DNA of 5,897 nt from Fibrobacter sp. (GTDB lineage: Bacteria; Fibrobacterota; Fibrobacteria; Fibrobacterales; Fibrobacteraceae). The position numbers were made by a program, and so were the translations under genes. Location: the NCBI GenBank assembly GCA_021443065.1, contig JABUUR010000017.1, positions 1 through 5,897 of the forward strand, read 5' to 3'. The notes under the pieces were generated by a model. The model did not search any database and was not told the origin of the DNA. It worked only from the letters and a program-made list of their open reading frames with translations. Each line of letters begins with the position of its first letter. Positions within the stretch are counted from its first letter, which is position 1. Shown here in pieces: positions 1-5,398 of this stretch.

Positions 1-435
1 CCGATTAATGTCATCCCGGGCTTGCCCCGGGATCTCATCCAACAATGTCATCCCGGCCTCTGATTAATGTCATCCCGGGCTAGACCCGGGATCTCATCCA
101 ACAATGTCATCCCGGCCTTCGATTAACGTCATCCCGGCCTCCGCGCCGGGATCCCCCTGCAACCTGTCATCCCGTCCTCTGATTAATGTCATCCCGGGCT
201 TGACCCGGGATCTCACCCCACAACGTCATCCCGGCCTTCGATTAATGTCATCCCGGGCTCCGCATGAGTGTCATCCCGGGCTTGCCCCGGGATCTCCCCG
301 CACCTGTCATCCCGGCCTCCGCATGAGTGTCATCCCGGGCTTGACCCGGGATCCCCCTGCAACCTGTCATCCCGGCCACCGATTAATGCCATCCCGGGCT
401 CCGCATGAGTGTCATCCCGGGCTTGACCCGGGATC
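1..435 (+). repeat. Palindromic repeat array with alternating full and half units (left array)
   Basis: Fifteen units begin with GTCATCCCGG or a close variant, after the tail of another unit at 1-9. Seven are full hairpins starting at 10, 69, 128, 188, 270, 329 and 411. Their arms are ATCCCGGG and CCCGGGAT around a 5-nt loop (CTTGA, CTTGC or CTAGA); the unit at 128 has ATCCCGGC/GCCGGGAT around CTCCGC. Eight are half units starting at 47, 106, 166, 225, 247, 306, 366 and 388. These keep the left arm, but the right arm is replaced by a tail ending GATTAAT (22 nt) or GCATGAGT (23 nt). Full units are 36-38 nt, so full plus half gives 59-60 nt. The family resembles the dispersed extragenic palindromes (REP/BIME-like) known from many bacteria; that link is by general form only. 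No gene is supported here: the open frames across the array are repeat translations. Confidence 0.93.
414..434 (-). terminator. Possible terminator-like hairpin after the HD-GYP gene
   Basis: The last full repeat unit of the left array forms an 8-bp stem (414-421 with 427-434, ATCCCGGG/CCCGGGAT) around a 5-nt loop. It starts 5 nt past the stop codon of the minus-strand HD-GYP gene. It would be the first structure in that transcript after translation ends and could stabilise the 3' end or assist termination. No T-tract follows on the minus strand, so it does not meet the usual definition of an intrinsic terminator. The role is inferred from position only. Confidence 0.3.
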
Positions 436-439
436 TGTC

Positions 440-2134
440 TTATGCCTCATTGCAACTGTCGTAAAAAGCTTCAATTTCCTTATGGCAGTTGATGAAGAAC
501 TTTTTCAGCATCGGGTCAAAGTGCGTTCCCATGGAACTCACGATAATGTCGTACGCCTCCGCATAAGTCATGCGCTCCTTGTAGCTGCGGCGACTGACCA
601 AGGCGTCGTAAACATCGGCTACAGCCATGATCCTTGCTTCCAGCGGGATTTCGTCACCCTTCAGTCCCATGGGGTAGCCGCTACCGTCGTAACGCTCGTG
701 GTGGAAGTTGGTGACGTTCTTGGCTATGGTAATCAGTTCCTGGGACTCCACGTCCTTCAGGAGGTTTTCCACAATGGCCGCCCCCTTCTCGGAGTGGGTC
801 TTCATGACATTGAACTCCTCGGCGGTGTACTTTCCGGGCTTACGCAGAATGGTATCGTCCACCGCAATCTTTCCCAAGTCGTGCATGGGGGCGACCTTGA
901 CGACCGCGTTAAAGAACTTGTTCATGTGCCTAAAAGACTCGTCCTTTTTCATCTCGTTAATCAGGATCTTTGCCACCTGGCTTGTCCGCTTGATGTGCCC
1001 TCCCGCATTGCTGTCGCGGTTCTCCACCATGTTGGACATTCCGATAATCAATTGCTCCTGCATGGCCTGAATGTGGGAATCCTTGTTCTGCACGTCCATG
1101 GCCAGGTCGGTGTTGTACTTGTCCAAAAGTTTTATGTAGCGCTGCACCTTGGTGTCGTCTTCGATGCGGAACAGGTAGCCGCACACCCTGGAACCGTGGT
1201 ACAGGTGCCGTAGCACGCTCTTGTAGTGCTTGTTGCCGTACTGGAAATAATCCACCTGGCAAAGATTTTCCGGATTGAACTTTTCGATGAGCTTTATGAG
1301 AATGCTCCCGAATTCGTCGGATTCCCGAATCTTGGAATCGATGCGGAATGTCTTTAAAACAGGAAAATAATGGGCGGCGATATCGTTGCACCCGATGTAG
1401 CTGCGGTTCTTGGAAATGGACAAGTAGGCGTTTTCGTTCTGGTATTCCAGGGTGTCGCGCACTGTACCTTCGATATCGTACATGCTTATGCGGCGGATAA
1501 TGCAAAGCATGATGAATTCCACACCGATGTAAATGGAGGGCATGGCCAGCATGTCACAGCCCAGTTCCCTAAAGATGAAGAACGCCCCGATACTCAGGAA
1601 GGCGATGATCGCCAAAGCCTGCAAGTTGCGGTACGAAAAATTCCTTTTTTTCAGCAGGGAATACACCAGAACGCAAATGCCCGAAATCAGGTAGATGAAC
1701 AACATGATGTTGAACAGCTTGTGGGCCGGGCCGAATTCCGCGGTAAAGTCGGTGACGCCCTTGTTCTGCACAAGGGTGACGCTCTCGTAGAAAATGTCGC
1801 TAAAGCCCGCGGTAAAGGCAAAGCACAAGACTATTGTGCTGAAAGAGAAAATGCCTATGCGCACCGCCCTGGGGGGCTTGATGTTGCAAATGGTGAGTTC
1901 CCCTAAAAAGAAAAGCGCCGGGATAAACACCGCACCGATGTAGGCCATCTTGTTTGCAAGGATTGCTTCTTCGATGTTGCTGGACAACGCCAGGAAAACG
2001 TGGCCTGCAAGTTGGATGGTAATCACATAGAACATGGCCGTGAAGTAGGATGTCGACCTTTTGGAGTTGACGACCATCAACAAGCCGATGTTCACAAAAG
2101 AAATAATGAGGGTTGTAACCAAATAATAAATCAC
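440..2134 (-). CDS. Seven-helix membrane HD-GYP protein, probable cyclic-di-GMP phosphodiesterase
   Basis: A 564-aa signalling protein. Residues 1-215 contain about seven hydrophobic helices (near 2-21, 30-50, 62-82, 91-110, 141-160, 171-189 and 197-214), like the 7TM sensory regions found before histidine kinases and cyclases. Residues about 222-325 look like a degenerate PAS-type segment, and 328-365 like a helical linker. Residues 366-560 are an HD-GYP domain: ENRD at 371-374, GGH at 378-380, the HD pair H418-D419 followed by GK at 421-422, HHERYDGSGYP at 478-488, and DVYDAL at 507-512. All expected metal ligands and the GYP signature appear intact. By family knowledge this domain hydrolyses cyclic-di-GMP (some members cyclic GMP-AMP) in the cytoplasm; the sensed signal is unknown. 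The start is GTG, chosen because AAGGAG lies 6 nt upstream (2141-2146). The gene follows rsmE by 74 bp on the same strand, but has its own -10-like box. Confidence 0.9.
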   Translation of the reverse strand: MIYYLVTTLIISFVNIGLLMVVNSKRSTSYFTAMFYVITIQLAGHVFLALSSNIEEAILANKMAYIGAVFIPALFFLGELTICNIKPPRAVRIGIFSFSTIVLCFAFTAGFSDIFYESVTLVQNKGVTDFTAEFGPAHKLFNIMLFIYLISGICVLVYSLLKKRNFSYRNLQALAIIAFLSIGAFFIFRELGCDMLAMPSIYIGVEFIMLCIIRRISMYDIEGTVRDTLEYQNENAYLSISKNRSYIGCNDIAAHYFPVLKTFRIDSKIRESDEFGSILIKLIEKFNPENLCQVDYFQYGNKHYKSVLRHLYHGSRVCGYLFRIEDDTKVQRYIKLLDKYNTDLAMDVQNKDSHIQAMQEQLIIGMSNMVENRDSNAGGHIKRTSQVAKILINEMKKDESFRHMNKFFNAVVKVAPMHDLGKIAVDDTILRKPGKYTAEEFNVMKTHSEKGAAIVENLLKDVESQELITIAKNVTNFHHERYDGSGYPMGLKGDEIPLEARIMAVADVYDALVSRRSYKERMTYAEAYDIIVSSMGTHFDPMLKKFFINCHKEIEAFYDSCNEA

Positions 2135-2140
2135 GACAAA

Positions 2141-2187
2141 CTCCTTAACCTCGTGAGAATATTACAGAATTTCCTATGTGAATTATA
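2141..2187 (-). promoter_or_regulatory. Putative -10 box and ribosome binding site of the HD-GYP gene
   Basis: Read on the minus strand, a perfect TATAAT occurs at 2187-2182, preceded by TTTTG. It would start transcription near 2175, giving a leader of about 40 nt. AAGGAG at 2146-2141 lies 6 nt before the GTG start and is the best Shine-Dalgarno match in the window. A convincing -35 element at 17 nt was not found: TTAACA at 2212-2207 would need a 19-nt spacer and overlaps the rsmE stop codon. The gene may therefore be transcribed on its own, with rsmE, or both. Confidence 0.5.
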
Positions 2188-2208
2188 CAAAATTATTACG
2201 GAAAGGTG

Positions 2209-2919
2209 TTAACAGACGATTTTTCCTAGGGCGATAATTGCGGCCGTTCTTGCCCTGAGCCGGGTGTTTCCCAGTTTCATCAGATGAACGTTCCCGTTTT
2301 TAAAATCCTTGACGGCCTGGATTTCGGTGGGGGAGAATCCACCCTCGGGCCCCACCAGCAGCGTGGTGGCGGTTTTCTGTTCCTGGATGTTCGGGGCTTC
2401 GTTTCCGTCCATGTCGCAAAGCACCAGGTCCCCCTTGTACTGGTTCAGCCACTGACCGAATTCCACCGGGCCTTCCACCTGGGTAAGCCAAGGCTTTTTA
2501 GATTGTTTCAGGCTTACCAGGGCTTTCGATTCGGCCCGCCGCACAGTCTTTTTCAAGTCGGAATTCTTGGGCTCCTGGGAAAAGTCCGTCCGCAGGAATA
2601 TGATTTTGTCAATTTCCGTCTGAGCCGCGTGGAATACCACTTCTTCCAGGGCGTCGTCCTTGAGGCAGGCGATTGCCAGGGAGACCTTGGGGCGTTCCGC
2701 GGAAACATTTTCCACGGTATCCACCTGGACTTGGCACGCCTTCTGGTCCGCCTTGACGATTGTTGCGTCGGCATAATGCCCCAGCCCGTCGGACAACTGC
2801 AACACGTCACCTACAGCGGCGCGACACACGCGAACGGCGTGGGTGCTTTCGTTTTCATCCAGTTCCAGGATTCCTGGGGTTATCAAGGGACAATAGAAAC
2901 GGCTGTCAGGTGTTTTCAT
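2209..2919 (-). CDS. rsmE: 16S rRNA (uracil-1498-N3)-methyltransferase RsmE
   Basis: A 236-aa protein of normal length for RsmE, a SPOUT-class methyltransferase that uses S-adenosylmethionine to methylate N3 of U1498 in 16S rRNA of the assembled 30S subunit. The N-terminal part (about 1-70) fits the small RNA-binding beta-barrel. The catalytic part shows DALEEVVFHAAQTEIDKI at 89-106, the KQSKK region at 138-142, LLVGPEGGFSPTEI at 187-200 (the cofactor-binding knot) and LGNTRLRARTAAI at 216-228. The last motif is usually written LGxxxLRxETA, and here the Glu position is Arg224, an oddity given in the findings. The ATG at 2919 has no clear Shine-Dalgarno sequence but sits 7 nt behind a -10-like TATCTT, which suggests a leaderless message. 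The gene is divergent from the HAD-znuA-znuC set. Confidence 0.92.
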   Translation of the reverse strand: MKTPDSRFYCPLITPGILELDENESTHAVRVCRAAVGDVLQLSDGLGHYADATIVKADQKACQVQVDTVENVSAERPKVSLAIACLKDDALEEVVFHAAQTEIDKIIFLRTDFSQEPKNSDLKKTVRRAESKALVSLKQSKKPWLTQVEGPVEFGQWLNQYKGDLVLCDMDGNEAPNIQEQKTATTLLVGPEGGFSPTEIQAVKDFKNGNVHLMKLGNTRLRARTAAIIALGKIVC

Positions 2920-2926
2920 GGAAAGA

Positions 2927-2949
2927 AAGATAGTTTATTTTGCTATCTT
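2927..2949. promoter_or_regulatory. Mirrored bidirectional promoter or operator between rsmE and the HAD gene
   Basis: AAGATAG (2927-2933) and CTATCTT (2943-2949) form a perfect 7-bp inverted repeat around the 9-nt TTTATTTTG. Each arm presents TATCTT, a -10-like hexamer, to its own gene. Rightward, the hexamer ends at 2949 and ATG begins at 2957; leftward, it ends at 2927 and the rsmE ATG begins at 2919. Both gaps are exactly 7 nt, the usual distance from -10 box to transcription start, so both messages may be leaderless. No -35 consensus is visible on either side. The alternative reading is an operator for a dimeric regulator; it does not resemble the usual Zur box. Confidence 0.5.
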
Positions 2950-2956
2950 ATGGCCC

Positions 2957-3757
2957 ATGCAAAGTCGCAAGCCCGTAAAAGCAGTGGTGTTTGATTTGGA
3001 CGGTACGCTCTACCTCAGCGGCAGGCCTTATCCCAAGGCTGTCAAAACGGTAAATCGCGTGGCCAGCCGGGTCCCGGTCTATTATCTGAGCAACAACACC
3101 AGCAAGTCTCCGGTATTTTACGAAAATCGACTGAAGGTCATGGGCTTGCCCCTTGCCGACGGGGCGATTATCTCTGCATTGTACCTTTCACTGGAAGCAA
3201 TTCACGAAGAAGGCATCAAGAACGTTTTTTTCTTTGCCAATCCCGAGGTGACAGAATGGTTTGCCGCCCAGGACCCGTCCCTGAACTTGCGGCCCAGCGT
3301 CGCCGAGACGGAACTGGTGCTTGTGGCCTACCACAATTCATTTGACTATCGGGATCTTTGCGAACTAAGTTTCCGTGTGCAACGGAAAATCCCCTTTTGG
3401 GTAACCCACACGGACTTTGTCTGCCCCGATGCCAACGGCCCCGTGCCCGATATCGGTAGCTTCATGGCTCTGCTCAAGACGGCCTACGGAGTAGAGCCGG
3501 AACGCAGTTTTGGCAAGCCCAATCCTGCAATGCTCTCGGACTTGCTTAAAAAGTACAGCCCCGAAGAAATACTTTTTGTCGGCGACCGCCTTTATACGGA
3601 CTTTGAATTGGCTAGGCAGTCTGGCTGCCGTTTTGTACTGCCCCTCTGCGGCGAAACCAAGCGCGAGGACCTTGAAAAACTTGAAATCAAGCCCGAATAC
3701 GTGGTGGAGATGGTCAGCGATATCGATTTCGACGGCTTTTTCGAAGGAAGGCTTTGA
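2957..3757 (+). CDS. NagD-type HAD-superfamily phosphatase (subfamily IIA)
   Basis: A 266-aa haloacid-dehalogenase hydrolase of the NagD / 4-nitrophenylphosphatase / phosphoglycolate phosphatase group. Motif I is FDLDGTL with D13 as nucleophile and D15 as acid/base; motif II is LSNNTSKS around 44-51; motif III is GKPNP with K187; motif IV is GDRLYTD with D210 and D215. The C2-type cap lies between motifs II and III (about 75-180). The enzyme should be cytoplasmic and Mg2+-dependent, removing phosphate from a small molecule; the substrate cannot be read from the sequence. An upstream in-frame ATG at 2918 would add 13 residues. The start at 2957 is preferred because these proteins begin just before motif I, and because 2918 lies on the rsmE start codon, upstream of the likely promoter. 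Its TGA shares one base with the znuA ATG, so the two are probably translationally coupled. Confidence 0.88.
   Translation: MQSRKPVKAVVFDLDGTLYLSGRPYPKAVKTVNRVASRVPVYYLSNNTSKSPVFYENRLKVMGLPLADGAIISALYLSLEAIHEEGIKNVFFFANPEVTEWFAAQDPSLNLRPSVAETELVLVAYHNSFDYRDLCELSFRVQRKIPFWVTHTDFVCPDANGPVPDIGSFMALLKTAYGVEPERSFGKPNPAMLSDLLKKYSPEEILFVGDRLYTDFELARQSGCRFVLPLCGETKREDLEKLEIKPEYVVEMVSDIDFDGFFEGRL
3744..3751 (+). promoter_or_regulatory. Ribosome binding site deciding the znuA start
   Basis: The purine run AAGGAAGG lies inside the end of the HAD gene, 5 nt before the ATG at 3757. It supports that ATG over the in-frame TTG one codon earlier at 3754, and supports reinitiation across the TGATG overlap. 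Confidence 0.6.
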
Positions 3758-4599
3758 TGGGAAAATTCCTGTGGGCTCTGTTGCTTTGTGTTCCTGTCTT
3801 TGCCGCCAAGTTGACGGTGGCTGTGACCTTGCAGCCCTACGCAAGCATTGTCCAAGAAATCGGCGGCTCCGATGTAGATGTGGTGGCCTTGGTGCCTCCC
3901 GGTGCAGACCCCCATACCTTCGAACCCAAGCCATCCTCCCTGAAGGAATTTTCCAAGGCTGTCGCCTACTTCAGTGACGGCTCCGGCATAGACGAAGCCT
4001 GGCTTCCCCGCTTCACGGGGGTGAATAAAATGGTGAAGGTCTTTGCATTGTCCAACGGCATCGACTGGATCGAGGGTGGCAAGCATCACCATCCCGAAGA
4101 CAGGGACCTGGACCCTCATTTATGGACGTCGCCGTTGCAGTTGCAGAGGGTCGCCCACAACGTTTGCGAAGCGCTGGCCTCGTTGGATGAACCCCATGCC
4201 GATAAGTACCGCGCTCGCTCTGCCAAGCTTATGCAACGTCTTGCGAATCAAGACCTGGAATTGCGAACGACCATCGAAAAACTTTCGCCGGAGTCAAGAA
4301 CCTTTATCGTATTTCACCCGGCGTACGGTTACTTTGCCCGGGATTACGGAATGACCCAGCTTACGGTAGAAGTAAAGGGCAAGGAGCCGAAACCGCGGGA
4401 CGTGTTTGACTTGATCAAGACAGGCAAGGAAAACCATGTGGGCATTGTCTTTGTGCAACCTCAGTTCAGCAAGCGCTCCGCCGCAACCATTGCAAAAGAG
4501 TTGAACGCAGTCATCCTGGAAACGGACCCCCTGGCCTTTGATTACGAATCCAACATCCGGGCCTTGATCAAGGCTATCCAGGACAACGTAAAAAAATAG
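3757..4599 (+). CDS. znuA: Zinc ABC transporter, periplasmic substrate-binding protein ZnuA
   Basis: A 280-aa cluster A-I (metal-binding, ZnuA/TroA-like) solute-binding protein. A Sec signal peptide fits residues 1-16 or 1-17 (MGKF, the hydrophobic stretch LWALLLCVPV, then AxA-like FAA before KLTVAVT). There is no proper lipobox, since the residue before C11 is Leu, so a soluble periplasmic form is expected. Likely Zn2+ ligands by family position are H53 (DPHTFEPKPS), H121 (LDPHLW) and H187 (FHPAYGYFARDYG), with D257 in ETDPLAF near the fourth position. A short His/acid loop, KHHHPEDRD at 109-117, precedes the second ligand; this loop is typical of zinc rather than manganese binders, though shorter than in enteric ZnuA. 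Zinc specificity is thus likely but not certain. The gene overlaps the HAD gene by one base and is followed after 27 bp by znuC. Confidence 0.9.
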   Translation: MGKFLWALLLCVPVFAAKLTVAVTLQPYASIVQEIGGSDVDVVALVPPGADPHTFEPKPSSLKEFSKAVAYFSDGSGIDEAWLPRFTGVNKMVKVFALSNGIDWIEGGKHHHPEDRDLDPHLWTSPLQLQRVAHNVCEALASLDEPHADKYRARSAKLMQRLANQDLELRTTIEKLSPESRTFIVFHPAYGYFARDYGMTQLTVEVKGKEPKPRDVFDLIKTGKENHVGIVFVQPQFSKRSAATIAKELNAVILETDPLAFDYESNIRALIKAIQDNVKK

Positions 4600-4626
4600 C
4601 ACAGTGAATAGTTTTATCGGTAAAAA

Positions 4627-5388
4627 ATGAACGCCATAGAAATCAGCAATCTTTCCTTTGCCTACGGCAAGACCCCCGTGCTTTCCAACGTGAACCTGGA
4701 AATCGAGGAAAATGATTTCGTGGCGATCATCGGGCCCAATGGGGGAGGCAAGTCCACTCTGATGCGCCTTATTGTGGGACTGCTGAAACCCCAGTCCGGC
4801 GATGTCCGCCTTTTTGGCGAAAAGGTCCCTACGGCCAAGGTGGCTGTGGGCTATGTACCCCAGAACACCAACCGCAACATCGAGTTTCCCATTACGGTGG
4901 GGGAGTGTGTGGCCCTTGGAAAAGCCGGGCTGTCTCCTAAGTCGCCCGAAGTGGCCGCCGCCCTTGCCAAGGTCCACATGGAAGGTTACCTGGAACGACG
5001 CCTGGGGGAACTTAGCGGCGGCGAACGCCAGAGGGCCTTGATAGCCCGCTCCCTGGTGTGCAATCCACGCATTCTGTTTCTGGACGAACCCAGCAACAAC
5101 ATAGACGCCGCCGGCCAGGAAAATCTATACAACATGTTGGCGGAATTCAGCAGCGCCATGACCATCGTTGTGGTGACTCACGATTTGATGGCTCTTTCCA
5201 ATCGGGTGAAAAGCATTGTCTGCGTCAACAAGAGTGTCCACTACCACGAAGGCTCCAGCCTCACCCGCGAAATGATTACGGACGCCTACGGTTGCGAAGT
5301 GGACCTGATTGCCCACGGCATACCCCACCGTGTGCTGGGCAGCCACGACCACGCCTACGGCGGTTGCTGCGAACACCATCACGAATAA
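4627..5388 (+). CDS. znuC: Zinc ABC transporter, ATP-binding protein ZnuC
   Basis: A 253-aa ABC ATPase, close to the usual ZnuC length. Walker A is GPNGGGKST at 36-44, the Q-loop is YVPQN with Q79, the signature is LSGGERQR at 129-136, Walker B is ILFLDEP at 149-155 and the H-loop is VTHD with H185. The tail from about 222 (GCEVDLIAHGIPHRVL) is of the type seen in zinc/manganese importer ATPases. It ends in a Cys/His-rich stretch, with H234, H240, H242, C247, C248 and H250-H252, that could bind metal. It would act as a dimer on the cytoplasmic face of a ZnuB permease, which is not encoded in the window. The 27-bp gap after znuA has no evident terminator and only a weak GGTAAAA before the ATG, so it is most likely cotranscribed with znuA. 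The right repeat array starts 10 nt after its stop. Confidence 0.91.
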   Translation: MNAIEISNLSFAYGKTPVLSNVNLEIEENDFVAIIGPNGGGKSTLMRLIVGLLKPQSGDVRLFGEKVPTAKVAVGYVPQNTNRNIEFPITVGECVALGKAGLSPKSPEVAAALAKVHMEGYLERRLGELSGGERQRALIARSLVCNPRILFLDEPSNNIDAAGQENLYNMLAEFSSAMTIVVVTHDLMALSNRVKSIVCVNKSVHYHEGSSLTREMITDAYGCEVDLIAHGIPHRVLGSHDHAYGGCCEHHHE

Positions 5389-5398
5389 ACTACCTTCT

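Noticed and set aside
104..1213. Long plus-strand reading frame across the left array and into the HD-GYP gene, with peptides such as VIPGLTRDL and CHPGLDPGS.
   Set aside because: Its N-terminal part is translated palindromic repeats and the rest is antisense to the HD-GYP coding region. Unit length (37 and 22 nt) is not a multiple of three, so the frame rotates and no protein repeat is under selection.
2135..2208. Riboswitch or intrinsic terminator between rsmE and the HD-GYP gene.
   Set aside because: The gap is only 74 bp, AT-rich, and shows no stable stem followed by a T-run on the minus strand; it is adequately explained by a -10 box and ribosome binding site.
2918..2956. Upstream ATG at 2918 as start of the HAD phosphatase, with AGGTG 5 nt before it.
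   Set aside because: The extra 13 residues precede the normal N-terminus of the family, the codon lies on the rsmE start, and the likely -10 box falls downstream of it. It cannot be fully excluded.
2920..2956. Zur operator controlling the zinc genes.
   Set aside because: The palindrome arms AAGATAG/CTATCTT do not match the usual Zur box, and the exact promoter-like spacing to both start codons explains it better.
3754..3756. TTG one codon before the znuA ATG as start.
   Set aside because: The ATG at 3757 has better spacing from AAGGAAGG, forms the common TGATG overlap and gives a normal signal peptide.
3757..3810. Lipoprotein signal in ZnuA because of Cys11 after LLL.
   Set aside because: A lipobox needs Gly, Ala or Ser just before Cys; here it is Leu, and a normal FAA cleavage region follows.
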